Shown piece by piece: positions 24,123 to 32,955 of a stretch of DNA of 55,886 bases. The DNA comes from Nevskiaceae bacterium (GTDB taxonomy: Bacteria; Pseudomonadota; Gammaproteobacteria; Steroidobacterales; Steroidobacteraceae), in the NCBI GenBank assembly GCA_018883185.1, contig VEQP01000019.1, positions 1 through 55,886 on the forward strand, written 5' to 3'. The translations under genes and the position numbers were made by a program. The notes beneath the pieces are model-generated. The model did not search any database, had not been told where the DNA came from, and worked only from the letters and a program-made list of their open reading frames with translations. Positions within the stretch are counted from its first letter, which is position 1, and each line of letters starts with the position of its first letter.

Positions 24123-24713
24123 ATGATTCAGCCTGTTCGCCACGTCGGTATCGCACTGCTGACTCTCGTGGCCCTCGCCTTCGCCGTGGCCTCGCCGCGC
24201 GCCGCGGCAGATGAGTACAAGAAGACGGTCGAGCTCTTCCAGAATGCGGGCGAGAGCGGCGACCTCTTCGGTCGCAGCTACGGCTACGCGGTATTTCCAA
24301 CGGTCGGCAAAGGCGGCCTTGGCGTGGGCGGTGCGGTCGGCACAGGTCGCGTTTACGAGCAGGGTCGCTACATCGGTGACGTGCTGCTGACCCAGCTCAG
24401 CCTGGGGTTCCAAGCCGGTGGCCAAGCCTACAGCCAGATCGTGCTGCTGCAGGACAAGCGCGCGCTCGACGAATTCACCTCGGGTGAGTTTGGCTTTGGC
24501 GCGGGCGTCGGCGCCGTGGCCGTGACCGCGGGGGCCAGCGCCTCAGCGAGTACCACCGGCTCGAGTGCAGGCATCAGTGCAGGCAAGAAAGACGCCAAGA
24601 ATCGCGGCGAGTTCTACAAGGGCATGGCGGTTTTCACCATCGCCAAGGGTGGCCTGATGTACGAGGCCTCAGTCGCCGGGCAAAAGTTCACTTACAAGCC
24701 GCTCAAGCCGTAA
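24123..24713 (+). CDS. SYLF (YSC84-like) lipid-binding domain protein, exported
   Basis: A 196-residue protein with a signal peptide (residues 1-27, ending in ASPRAAA) and a SYLF domain, a lipid-binding module first seen in eukaryotic YSC84. The sequence has the family's GYAVFPTVGKGGLGVGGAVG, then QLSLGFQAGGQAYSQIVLLQ and a GKFTYKP-like end. In bacteria such proteins are periplasmic or outer-membrane-associated with no settled function. The ATG at 24123 has GGAG nine bases upstream. Its 3' end overlaps the convergent phhA by 11 bases. Confidence 0.9.
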   Translation: MIQPVRHVGIALLTLVALAFAVASPRAAADEYKKTVELFQNAGESGDLFGRSYGYAVFPTVGKGGLGVGGAVGTGRVYEQGRYIGDVLLTQLSLGFQAGGQAYSQIVLLQDKRALDEFTSGEFGFGAGVGAVAVTAGASASASTTGSSAGISAGKKDAKNRGEFYKGMAVFTIAKGGLMYEASVAGQKFTYKPLKP

Positions 24714-25626
24714 CGGCGGCTCCGCTGCCACGGCCGCCGCGCAGGTGATATTCCTGCGTGCCGCGATGGTAGATGTGATCGGTGTCCAGCGTGGCGCTCT
24801 TGGCATACACGAAGCCCGGCGCCAGCGACTCGTAGATGGGCTCGAAGCCCCGCTGCTCGGTCAGGTGGAAGAGCTCGGCGAACGACTCGATCACAAAATA
24901 ACTCGCTTGCAGATCTGAAATCGCATAGTCGGTGCGCATCACCCGATCGACCGATAAATGAATACGATGCGGCGAAGCGCTCTCCAGCGCGAACACCGTT
25001 TCAGTGGGTCCCGACAGGATCCCGGCACCATAGGCGCGAAACGCGCCGTCCTCCAGCATCAGCCCGAACTCCACGGTGTACCAGTAAAGCGCGCTCAGTG
25101 CTTTAAGCCGGTTGTAGCGCAGCGCTTTCCAGCCCGCGCGCCCGTAGGCCTGCAGATATTCGGCGAACGTTGAGTCGGTCAGCAGCGGCACGTGACCGAA
25201 TACATCGTGGAACACATCCGGCTCCTCGATGTAATCAAACTGCTCGCGCTTGCGCAGGAAGTTGCCTGCCGGGAACCGCCGATTGGCCAGATGATAGAAA
25301 AACACGTGATCGGGGATCAGCATCGGTACCGGCACGACTTCCCAACCCGTCAGGGTGCGAAGGTGCGCATTGATGGCCGCGAACTCCGGTACGCCACCGC
25401 GCCCGAGTTCAAGGCGCTCGAGGCCCCGCATGAACTCGCGACAGGCACGACCCGGCAACAGGCGCATCTGCCGGGCAAACAACTCATCCCACAGCCGATG
25501 ATCGTCGGTGGAGTAGTCCCGCTGCGCGGGCTCAAGCCAATCCGCGCCTAGGTGCGCCGGCTTGCGCAGCGGGGCCACGAACACCTCGGCAGGCAGTTGC
25601 GGAATACGCGTGTAATCGACAGTCAT
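24703..25626 (-). CDS. phhA: Phenylalanine 4-monooxygenase
   Basis: A 307-residue iron- and tetrahydropterin-dependent hydroxylase that turns phenylalanine into tyrosine. The facial triad is His140 and His145 (EPDVFHDVFGHVPLL) with Glu186 (YWYTVEFGLM), the same spacing as known bacterial enzymes. There is no regulatory ACT domain, as usual in bacteria. Its ATG overlaps the stop of the upstream amidohydrolase (ATGA), so it is the second gene of that operon. The pterin-recycling gene phhB, often adjacent in Pseudomonas, is not in the window. The coupling with a secreted amidohydrolase is unexpected. Confidence 0.97.
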   Translation of the reverse strand: MTVDYTRIPQLPAEVFVAPLRKPAHLGADWLEPAQRDYSTDDHRLWDELFARQMRLLPGRACREFMRGLERLELGRGGVPEFAAINAHLRTLTGWEVVPVPMLIPDHVFFYHLANRRFPAGNFLRKREQFDYIEEPDVFHDVFGHVPLLTDSTFAEYLQAYGRAGWKALRYNRLKALSALYWYTVEFGLMLEDGAFRAYGAGILSGPTETVFALESASPHRIHLSVDRVMRTDYAISDLQASYFVIESFAELFHLTEQRGFEPIYESLAPGFVYAKSATLDTDHIYHRGTQEYHLRGGRGSGAAVTA

Positions 25627-27668
25627 TGAACGGCGGTCGATTGCCAACGAGGCATCTCACCGACGAATGGCTTGATACCCAGTTCCTTGAACACGGCCGA
25701 CGGCTCGATGCTCCGCCCCTGCGTCACCACGAGCGCGACGCGCCGCAAAGCCGTGATGTCGGTGGTCGGATCTCCATCGATCAGCACGAGATCAGCGAAC
25801 TTGCCGACCTCGATGCTGCCGCGATCAGCGAGGACGCGGCTGTACTTGGCGCCGTTCCAGGTGGCGATGCGCAGCGCCTCTTGTGGAGCGATGCCCGCCT
25901 GCACGTAGAGTTCGAGCTCGCGCTGCAGTGTGAAGCCCGGGATGTGGTCGGTACCCGCCACGATGGGGATGCCGGCGCGGTGCATCTGCCCAACAAATTC
26001 CACCATGCGTGAGTAAGACCGATTGTACAGCGCTTGCACTCGCGCATTCGGGATCTCCATGCCACCGCTCAGGAAACTGCGCTGCAAGGTGGCAGGCAGA
26101 TGCGAAGCAATGGCAGCAAACGCCTGCGACATCTCGCCGTCGCGTTGCCTGAGAAAATCAAAGGTCGTCAAGGTCGGATCGATGTTCACGTTCCGTTGGC
26201 GCAGCAACTCGATGAACTCGCGCACGGCGGGTCCCTCGAAATCGATCCCAGCCGTTTTCTCGGCGGGTAAATAGAAGCGCTGTAGCGTGCGCGTATCGGT
26301 CTGCGGATCGACCAAAAAGTTCAGCACCATCTGGTTGATGTGATTGAGCTCATCGAATCCGGCCTCGACCACCTCGCTGGCGCGCATGAACGCAGGCACG
26401 TGACCACTGACGCGCAAACCCAATGAATGCGCGTACGCCACGGTCTCGCGTAGGTGCTGTCGCGGAAAGCTGTTGTAAATCTTGATCTGCGGATAGCCGT
26501 GCGCCGCGTACCAATCAACCGCGCGCTTGGCTTCTTCCAAGGTGCTGATAACGAACCCATTTCGGGCGGAGTAGGGGCTCTCGCCTTCGAGGAAACCCGT
26601 CGGCACGATGCGCGGACCAAACACCGCACCCACTGCAGTCTCGTCGATGACCTTCTGCAGCGTGGCGTTATCGTTGCCAAGATCGCGCACGGTGGTGACG
26701 CCCGTGGCGAGATTCAACCCACCCTCCCAACGACCGACGTGACCGTGCATGTCGAAGAGGCCGGGCAACAACACGCGCCCGCCCGCATCGAGGGTACGCT
26801 GCGCGGCGATGTGATCACCCGGGTTACCGGCCGGACGAATACCGGCGATGCGACCGCGCAGCACCTGCACATCGAACAACCCCTCACGCAGCCGCGCTTG
26901 CTCGCTGTCGAACAGGCGAGCGTTGCGAATCACGCTGAGACCTTCCATCGGTGTGCCGAGCCGCGCCGTCATGCCAGCAAGCAGCGCCGTCTCGGCCTCG
27001 TTTTGCACGCGCCCCAGCAGCTCGGCATCCGCCTCGTACCCTTGCGGCATCGTCGCCGAATAGCCCGGAGCAATCGAGGCAAAGAATGCTTCCTCGGCGC
27101 CCGTGGTCGCCCAAACGAAATACGGCGTGAGACCGAGACCCGTGATCGCGATCAGCGCGACTTCCCGCTGTGTCGCTCCACGACCCACCTGCGCAGTGCG
27201 CAAAGTCCGACGCGAAAGAGTGCCCACCGGCAACAACTCGACGCTCTTGCCATCACGGGTGAGTGCAAGCACGCGATCGACTACAGCCTCGGTGCCGTTC
27301 AAAGGCAAGTACAACTTGCCGGCCACCTGCGCAGCGCTACCCTGCTCCGTCGTCGACTGCCAGCGTCCGCTGCTCCCGCGCACGGCATAGCGCTCGTCGA
27401 CCTTGGAGCCGAAAGTGGTACTACCCTTCGCTTCGTAGTTTGCAAACGTACCGTCCGCCGCAACACGGAACGTCTCGCTGATTTCCGGGCCACGCCCGTT
27501 GTCCTTGAAGATGTACCGGGTCGAACAATCGCCGCTCGGCGCGCAGCGAATCAGCAGTTCGCCCGCGGGCTTGCCATTGTCGACGGTGACGACCCAGCGA
27601 CGCTCCGCAGCCTCCCCGACCGAACCCAGAAACAACAATCCAGCGATGATGAACACTGAGCGGGACAT
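25623..27668 (-). CDS. Secreted amidohydrolase-superfamily protein
   Basis: A 681-residue protein with a signal peptide (residues 1-20), an N-terminal beta-rich region of about 230 residues, and a C-terminal metal-dependent amidohydrolase domain. The domain shows the HxH metal motif LLPGLFDMHGHVG, a later His in LRVSGHVPAF, another in DELNHINQ, and the Asp in VAGTDHIPG. This is the imidazolonepropionase-like branch that also contains Xaa-Pro dipeptidases. A good GAGGGG precedes the ATG at 27668. Export implies an extracytoplasmic cyclic amide or dipeptide substrate. It is translationally coupled to phhA, which hints at a phenylalanine-containing peptide as substrate; that is inference. Confidence 0.88.
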   Translation of the reverse strand: MSRSVFIIAGLLFLGSVGEAAERRWVVTVDNGKPAGELLIRCAPSGDCSTRYIFKDNGRGPEISETFRVAADGTFANYEAKGSTTFGSKVDERYAVRGSSGRWQSTTEQGSAAQVAGKLYLPLNGTEAVVDRVLALTRDGKSVELLPVGTLSRRTLRTAQVGRGATQREVALIAITGLGLTPYFVWATTGAEEAFFASIAPGYSATMPQGYEADAELLGRVQNEAETALLAGMTARLGTPMEGLSVIRNARLFDSEQARLREGLFDVQVLRGRIAGIRPAGNPGDHIAAQRTLDAGGRVLLPGLFDMHGHVGRWEGGLNLATGVTTVRDLGNDNATLQKVIDETAVGAVFGPRIVPTGFLEGESPYSARNGFVISTLEEAKRAVDWYAAHGYPQIKIYNSFPRQHLRETVAYAHSLGLRVSGHVPAFMRASEVVEAGFDELNHINQMVLNFLVDPQTDTRTLQRFYLPAEKTAGIDFEGPAVREFIELLRQRNVNIDPTLTTFDFLRQRDGEMSQAFAAIASHLPATLQRSFLSGGMEIPNARVQALYNRSYSRMVEFVGQMHRAGIPIVAGTDHIPGFTLQRELELYVQAGIAPQEALRIATWNGAKYSRVLADRGSIEVGKFADLVLIDGDPTTDITALRRVALVVTQGRSIEPSAVFKELGIKPFVGEMPRWQSTAVQ

Positions 27669-27734
27669 GCGATAACCCCTCGAGCGAATTATGATCTGGA
27701 AGTCGATACTAGCGATTTGCCCCACTGGCACAAC

Positions 27735-27756
27735 TGGCACCGCTATTTGGGTGCCA
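27735..27756. promoter_or_regulatory. Inverted repeat upstream of the Cys-rich exported protein gene
   Basis: TGGCACC (27735-27741) and GGTGCCA (27750-27756) form a perfect 7-bp dyad with an 8-base spacer. It lies in the 112-base gap between two divergent genes, 25 bases before the rightward ATG. It could be an operator or an mRNA hairpin. There is no T tract, so it is not a terminator. Confidence 0.4.
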
Positions 27757-27780
27757 TCGATATCGAGGAGTCAGGCCAAG

Positions 27781-28197
27781 ATGCGCTCACATGCCCTGCT
27801 GTTCGGTTGTCTGCTCGCACTCGGCAGCACACTGCTCGCCGCCCAAGGCCCCAAAGGCATTGCGTATGTGGAAGCGCCCGAGCGCGCGGCCGGCGTGTGC
27901 GTGGCGGGATCGCCGGACAAGGGATTCGCCTGCGCACGGGAACGCTGTGCGGAATCCGGAGTGCCGGGCAACGAGTGCCTGCGCCGTGCCTGGTGCTACC
28001 CGGCGGGCTGGAGCGTCGACATGTTCCTGCAGGACCGCAACGGCATCCACTGGCACGAGTTCACCTGCGGCTTGGGGTCACGCGAGCTGGCCCAATCGCT
28101 CGCTAAACTCAAATGCGAGCCGAAGCACGCCGAGAATTACATTGAGTGCACACCTGTGCGGTACTTCGACCCGGACGGTCGTGAAATCGCACCCTGA
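27781..28197 (+). CDS. Small Cys-rich exported protein, unknown function
   Basis: A 138-residue protein with a signal peptide (MRSHALLFGCLLALGSTLLA, residues 1-20). The mature part holds eight cysteines, suggesting disulfides in the periplasm, and a conserved-looking core WCYPAGWSVDMFLQDRNGIH followed by WHEFTCG. I do not recognise a named family. GAGGAG precedes the ATG at 27781. It ends three bases before the stop of the convergent Mpo1-like gene. The paired Trp/His/Cys residues could bind a metal, but nothing proves it. Confidence 0.72.
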   Translation: MRSHALLFGCLLALGSTLLAAQGPKGIAYVEAPERAAGVCVAGSPDKGFACARERCAESGVPGNECLRRAWCYPAGWSVDMFLQDRNGIHWHEFTCGLGSRELAQSLAKLKCEPKHAENYIECTPVRYFDPDGREIAP

Positions 28198-28200
28198 GCG

Positions 28201-28677
28201 TCAAATCGGCAATGACAGCCGCCGATATGCCTTGCCGAGCACCCACACCGGGCCGATCATGAGATAGACGAGATCGGTGAAAAAACTCGGTCGCTTGCCC
28301 TCAATGTGGTGACCGATGAATTGCCCGATCCACGCGAGTACAAATACGCCGGCGCCCAGGTACAGCAGACCCTGACTGCCTAAGGACTCGTATAGCGAGC
28401 CCGTGAAGACTAAGGTCGCAAACATGATCGCCACCATGCCTAGCCCCAGCGGCAACGACAGCCACAGCCAGAAGACCACCGATGCCAAGGTCAGCACGGC
28501 CGCCAACGTCCCGCTCGGCAACCCGGGCAAGGGCACGACGTACAGCATGGCGAGCAGAGACCAGACGATAGCCGGGACGCACAGCACGTGCAGTTGCTGG
28601 TTGGTGGTGTTGCGATGGTCGTCTGAATACGCCGCGAACATGCGATCGACGGGACGGGTTTCGATGTTTGCGTTCAT
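28201..28677 (-). CDS. Mpo1-like (DUF962) membrane protein
   Basis: A 158-residue membrane protein of the DUF962/Mpo1 family. Yeast Mpo1 is an Fe(II) dioxygenase that shortens 2-hydroxy fatty acids by alpha-oxidation. Conserved His residues are in place: YSDDHRNTTNQQLHVL near the N-terminus and WIGQFIGHHIEGKRP near residue 120, with four hydrophobic segments between and around them. A role in odd-chain or 2-hydroxy fatty acid breakdown follows from the family and is not proven in bacteria. It is divergent from an MFS transporter, with a 25-bp dyad in the gap that may regulate both. Confidence 0.9.
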   Translation of the reverse strand: MNANIETRPVDRMFAAYSDDHRNTTNQQLHVLCVPAIVWSLLAMLYVVPLPGLPSGTLAAVLTLASVVFWLWLSLPLGLGMVAIMFATLVFTGSLYESLGSQGLLYLGAGVFVLAWIGQFIGHHIEGKRPSFFTDLVYLMIGPVWVLGKAYRRLSLPI

Positions 28678-28718
28678 GGCACACCCCTCTCAGACGGTCT
28701 CGACAAAAAAATCATAGC

Positions 28719-28743
28719 GGTAACTACCGAACAACACGTTACC
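28719..28743. promoter_or_regulatory. 25-bp dyad (candidate operator) between Mpo1-like and MFS genes
   Basis: GGTAAC (28719-28724) and GTTACC (28738-28743) are perfect inverted half-sites separated by 13 bases, centred in the 75-base divergent promoter region. The right half-site is nine bases before the MFS ATG. This spacing suits a dimeric regulator. No regulator gene is adjacent. Confidence 0.5.
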
Positions 28744-28752
28744 ATTTTGGCC

Positions 28753-29988
28753 ATGAATACGCGTCATGCCTCTTGGGTCAGCATTTTCATCTTCAGCCTG
28801 TTCGCTTGGACGGCCAGCAACCTGGACCAGTCCCTTTTCGGATATGCGATCCCGGGCATCCTGACTGAATACCAGGTGGGTCTCGAGGTCGTCGGTTTGA
28901 TCCTGACGGCCGGGTTCATCGCGGCGGCCATCATGGTGGTGTTCGCGGGACTCGCCGCCGATACCTGGGGTCGTCGCTGGACCTTGGCAGTTCTGCTCGC
29001 CCTGTCAGCCCTGTTCGTCGGATTGCATGGCTTGGTGCGCGATCTGACCGAACTCACCGTGGTCCGAGCCCTCGCCTTCGGACTGGCGGCCGGGCTGGCC
29101 CCGATCACCGCGGCCTACGTGGCCGAGGCAGCCCCGGCCAAGCATCGGGGCATGTTGATGGGTGTGCTGCAATGCGGCTATCCGCTCGGCTGGTTCCTCG
29201 CCGCGATGCTCGCCGTGCCGCTACTCGAAGGCAGTGGCTGGCGATCGATTTTCTTCATTGGCTTTGCCATCGTGCCGATCGCCTTTTTGATCGCGTGGCG
29301 CTTGCCCGAGAGCGAGCGCTTTGCGCGCGTTGCGGCAGATCGCACTGCCGAGAAAACCGCGGTGCTTGACTGGGGACTGCTGCGCGAGATGTTCTCGGGT
29401 GACTATCGGCGCCGCTCGATCGCCTCGATCGTGCTGTTCTTTGCTTTTGGTTGTGCGTACGCCGGCACGGCGTTTTTCTTTCCGACCTATTTCATGGAAG
29501 TGCGCGGCTATTCCCAGGCTGAAGCCGCACAGTTGGTAGGCTTCTCCAACGGCATCGCCATCGCCGGTTACTTGGCCGCAGCCTGGGTCGGTGAATACGT
29601 ACTGCCTCGCCGCGACACTTTTGCCATCTGGACGGTGCTTGGCGCTGCAGCCCTGATCGCACTCATGTGGCTGCCACAGGAACGCTGGCAGGATCTGGCC
29701 CTATTCGGGCTGACGGGTGCTTTTTTCTATGGCAGCAACGCAGTGGTCGGCGCATTGCTCACTGACTTGTATCCCACGCGCATGCGCACCACGGCGTACG
29801 CTGCCTGCGGCTCAGCGCCCCTCAGCATCGGCTTTGCGCTGTTCCCAGCCCTCGTACCGCTGGCTGTTCAGTCCATAGGCTGGCAGTGGTCATTTTCGGT
29901 GATGATCGCGCCGCTTTTGCTCGTGGCCGCCCTCGCCGCGCTCGCACTGCCCCGCCTGCGCTCGGGGCGCGACGTCGACGAAGCCTGA
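28753..29988 (+). CDS. MFS transporter (sugar/aromatic-acid symporter-like)
   Basis: A 411-residue major facilitator superfamily permease with about 12 hydrophobic segments. The cytoplasmic loop motif GLAADTWGRRWTL (between TM2 and TM3) and the LPESERF segment before the central loop are typical of the metabolite:H+ symporter branch that includes aromatic acid and shikimate carriers. Substrate cannot be assigned. The ATG at 28753 is taken, with a TTG two codons upstream as an alternative. It is divergent from the Mpo1-like gene and convergent, with a single-base gap, with the second MFS gene. Confidence 0.9.
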   Translation: MNTRHASWVSIFIFSLFAWTASNLDQSLFGYAIPGILTEYQVGLEVVGLILTAGFIAAAIMVVFAGLAADTWGRRWTLAVLLALSALFVGLHGLVRDLTELTVVRALAFGLAAGLAPITAAYVAEAAPAKHRGMLMGVLQCGYPLGWFLAAMLAVPLLEGSGWRSIFFIGFAIVPIAFLIAWRLPESERFARVAADRTAEKTAVLDWGLLREMFSGDYRRRSIASIVLFFAFGCAYAGTAFFFPTYFMEVRGYSQAEAAQLVGFSNGIAIAGYLAAAWVGEYVLPRRDTFAIWTVLGAAALIALMWLPQERWQDLALFGLTGAFFYGSNAVVGALLTDLYPTRMRTTAYAACGSAPLSIGFALFPALVPLAVQSIGWQWSFSVMIAPLLLVAALAALALPRLRSGRDVDEA

Positions 29989-29989
29989 G

Positions 29990-31666
29990 CTAGCCGTGGC
30001 TGACGGTATCGTCGGGAACTTCGGTGCGTTCCCGAGTGCCGCCGCTCACCAGCGGTTCGGCGCCCGCAGGGCGCTCGATATAGCGACGGACTGACCCGCG
30101 TTCACCCTCGATGAGTTCGGCGATCTCCTTACGGATCGCCTGATCGGCCAAGGTGGGGCGAGTTTGTCGCCGCAGGTAGTCGGCCCAGGTCGGGCTTTCG
30201 AATCGTTCGATCCACTGCACGGGATGGTCGAGGTCCTGACAAACCGACCAGCGGCGCGCGCCGTCGCGGCGACGGATGCGGCCGAGTTCGTTGATGGCTG
30301 CGACGAAGCGCTCGGCGTTTACCGATGGCACTTGGTACTCAATCGTGACGACGATCGGCCCCGAGGTCTCATGCAGATCAACTCGGGGCGGCGCCAAGGC
30401 CGTGACGGTATGCGGATCCAAAGATCCCATGCGTGCCACCGAGATAGGCAGCCAGCGGGCCACAGCAAAGGTCGTCAAGGCGGACACGCCGGCTACGCTG
30501 AGCGTCTCACGCAGTCCGACACCCGTTGCAAGGTGCCCCCACAGCCAGGCCCCCGCCGCCATGCCGGCGAACGCAAAGGTTTGATAGAACGCCAAGGTGC
30601 GCCCCGTCACCCAACGCGGTGAGGACAATTGCACCGCGATGTTGAAGTTGGCGAGACCCAGAGTCCACACAGCACCCGCCACGACATGCGCCATCAACGT
30701 GGTCACCGCCCACGGGCTTTGCGCGATGGCAACGATGGCCAGGGCCGCGACGCCGCACAACATGCGCAGCAACCGATCGCTGCTGAAACGCGCACGCAGC
30801 GTGGCGCTAGACAGCGCACCGAGCATGGCGCCGACACCGAAACCACCGAGCAGCACGCCATAGGTCGGCGCACCACCACCCAGCAGATCGCGTGCCACCA
30901 CCGGCATCAATGCGGGCACGGCCGAGATCGGTACCGTGAACAGCACGGCCCGCACCATCACCGCCATCAAGTGGGGCGACAAACGCACGTACCGGATGCC
31001 GCCCGCGATGGCCGCGAGCAGTGGTTCCGGAGGCAGCGGATTGACGATGCGGGGCAGTCGCCACCAGTACAAGGTCGCGAGCATGCCGATGTACGACACA
31101 GCGTTGATCACGAACGCCACCACCGCACCGGCCGCCGCCACGATCACACCACCGATCGCCGGACCGACGCTACGCGCCAGGTTGAAGCCCACCGCATTGA
31201 CGAGCACGGCCGGCGCAATCTGCTCGCGCGGGACTTGATCGGCGATAGACGCCTGCCAGGCGGGTGCGAACGAGGCTGCACCGCAACCGATCAGGAAGGT
31301 CAGCAACAACAGCACTTCAGGCGTGATCTCACCGAAAAGCGTAATCAGCGCCAACACAGCCGAAGCGAGCAGCATCAGCCATTGCGCGAACAACATCAGC
31401 CGACGCCGGTCGTAGAGATCCGCCCAGGCGCCCGCAATCATTGACAGGAAAAAGAACGGCAAGGCACCGGCGGTCTGCACTAGGGCCACCCGATCCGGGG
31501 ACGGCGCGATGGTCGCCATGAGCCACGAGGCGCCCACGGTCTGGATCATGCTGCCGAAGGACGAGACCACCGACGCCCACCAGAACAGCGCGAATGCGCG
31601 ATGCCTGAAGGGCGCAAACGTCGTGTTTCGCCAGCGTTCGAAGCGGGATGCGGAAGGGGAGCTCAT
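29990..31666 (-). CDS. MFS transporter with C-terminal soluble domain (MFS_3 type)
   Basis: A 558-residue protein. Residues 1 to about 415 are a 12-segment MFS transporter of the EntS-like MFS_3 branch (FRHRAFALFWWASVVSSFGSM; GAWADLYDRRRLMLFAQ). The last 140 residues are a soluble domain (VVTIEYQVPSVNAERFVAAI, WSVCQDLDHPVQWIERFESP) that resembles a dimeric alpha-beta barrel of the antibiotic-biosynthesis-monooxygenase type. This architecture recurs in the family, often as an exporter of siderophores or other metabolites. The substrate is unknown. It is divergent from the threonine ammonia-lyase gene by about 60 bases. Confidence 0.88.
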   Translation of the reverse strand: MSSPSASRFERWRNTTFAPFRHRAFALFWWASVVSSFGSMIQTVGASWLMATIAPSPDRVALVQTAGALPFFFLSMIAGAWADLYDRRRLMLFAQWLMLLASAVLALITLFGEITPEVLLLLTFLIGCGAASFAPAWQASIADQVPREQIAPAVLVNAVGFNLARSVGPAIGGVIVAAAGAVVAFVINAVSYIGMLATLYWWRLPRIVNPLPPEPLLAAIAGGIRYVRLSPHLMAVMVRAVLFTVPISAVPALMPVVARDLLGGGAPTYGVLLGGFGVGAMLGALSSATLRARFSSDRLLRMLCGVAALAIVAIAQSPWAVTTLMAHVVAGAVWTLGLANFNIAVQLSSPRWVTGRTLAFYQTFAFAGMAAGAWLWGHLATGVGLRETLSVAGVSALTTFAVARWLPISVARMGSLDPHTVTALAPPRVDLHETSGPIVVTIEYQVPSVNAERFVAAINELGRIRRRDGARRWSVCQDLDHPVQWIERFESPTWADYLRRQTRPTLADQAIRKEIAELIEGERGSVRRYIERPAGAEPLVSGGTRERTEVPDDTVSHG

Positions 31667-31725
31667 CGATCTGGAATCAACTGCCTGCGGCGCAGGCCGC
31701 CTCGTGTAACGGTATCATGCCGCGC

Positions 31726-32943
31726 ATGAGCGTCACTCTCGAAAAAGTCCGCGCAGCGGCCGCGCTGTTGGCGGGACAGATCGTCCGCACCCCGTGTCGC
31801 AAATCCGAAACACTCTCGGCCATGACCGGAGCCGAGGTGTACCTGAAGTTCGAGAACCAGCAGTTCACTGCCTCCTTCAAAGAACGCGGTGCGCTCGTCA
31901 AACTGTCACGTCTTGATGCCGAGCAGCGCCACCGCGGCGTGATCGCCATGTCGGCGGGAAATCACGCGCAAGGCGTAGCCCATCACGCCACGCGCCTCGG
32001 CATACCGGCGACCATCGTCATGCCACTCAACACACCCTTCAACAAGGTGCAGCAAACGCGGCTGCTCGGTGCGCGGGTGATCCTGCACGGTCAGCACCTG
32101 ACCGAAGCAGAGCAACATGCTCAGCATTTAGCCGTGAGCGATAACCTCGTTTTTGTCCACCCCTACGACGACGAAGACATCATCGCTGGTCAAGGTACCG
32201 TAGCACTGGAAATGCTCGAAGATTTCCCGGACCTCGAGTGCCTCTGCGTACCGATCGGCGGCGGCGGGCTGCTCGCCGGGATGGCCGTGGCCGCGAAGGC
32301 ACTACGTCCGCAAATCGAACTCATCGGCGTGCAAACCGAGGCGTTCCCAGGCATGCATGCCGAGTTCCATGGCACGCGGGCTGCCTTCGGTACGCAGACC
32401 ATTGCCGAGGGTATCGCCGTGCGCAGCATCAGCGCGTTGACGCGCCAGATCATCCGCGAACATGTCAGTGAAATCCTGCTGGTAAGCGATGCCGACATCG
32501 AAAACGCCATCAGCCTGCTCGTGGCCATCGAAAAAACCGTCGCTGAGGGCGCCGGTGCCGCGGGGCTCGCCGCGGTGATTGCTCACCCGCAGCGCTTCCA
32601 GGGTCGCAAGGTGGGTCTTGTTATCTGCGGCGGCAACATTGACACGCGGCTGCTCGGCCTAGTGCTGCAGCGCCAGTTGGTGCGTGAACGCAAGCTCGTG
32701 ACTTGGCGGTTCGAGAGCGCAGATCAGCCCGGGGCACTCGCCCGTATCGCTACCATCATCGGCGCTGTGGGCGGGAACATTCTCGATGTCACGCACCATC
32801 GCTTGTTTCTCGACATCTCCGCCAAGGCGACGGACATGGACTTCACGGTGGAGACTCGCGACGCTGAGCACACTCAGCAACTCGAGGATGCACTGAGCGA
32901 CGCGGGACTCAAGCCGCGGCGCTTGTCATCGAGCGGCAGCTAA
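31726..32943 (+). CDS. ilvA: Threonine ammonia-lyase (PLP-dependent, with ACT domain)
   Basis: A 405-residue PLP enzyme deaminating threonine (and serine) to 2-oxobutyrate, the first step toward isoleucine or propionate. The PLP lysine is Lys52 (FTASFKERGA), and the phosphate-binding loop is CVPIGGGGLLAG (around residue 177-188). A single C-terminal ACT domain (about 325-400, SADQPGALARIATIIGAVGG) is present. This short form with one ACT domain is intermediate between TdcB and the long biosynthetic IlvA. No Shine-Dalgarno precedes the ATG at 31726 or the one at 31717. A TATCAT sequence ends eight bases before the former, so a leaderless message is possible. The neighbours are unrelated to isoleucine synthesis. 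Confidence 0.92.
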   Translation: MSVTLEKVRAAAALLAGQIVRTPCRKSETLSAMTGAEVYLKFENQQFTASFKERGALVKLSRLDAEQRHRGVIAMSAGNHAQGVAHHATRLGIPATIVMPLNTPFNKVQQTRLLGARVILHGQHLTEAEQHAQHLAVSDNLVFVHPYDDEDIIAGQGTVALEMLEDFPDLECLCVPIGGGGLLAGMAVAAKALRPQIELIGVQTEAFPGMHAEFHGTRAAFGTQTIAEGIAVRSISALTRQIIREHVSEILLVSDADIENAISLLVAIEKTVAEGAGAAGLAAVIAHPQRFQGRKVGLVICGGNIDTRLLGLVLQRQLVRERKLVTWRFESADQPGALARIATIIGAVGGNILDVTHHRLFLDISAKATDMDFTVETRDAEHTQQLEDALSDAGLKPRRLSSSGS

Positions 32944-32955
32944 GCGCACCTGGAC

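Noticed and set aside
26454..27659. 401-codon plus-strand frame inside the amidohydrolase gene
   Set aside because: It is antisense to a protein with a signal peptide and metal motifs, and it has the Arg/His-rich composition typical of shadow frames.
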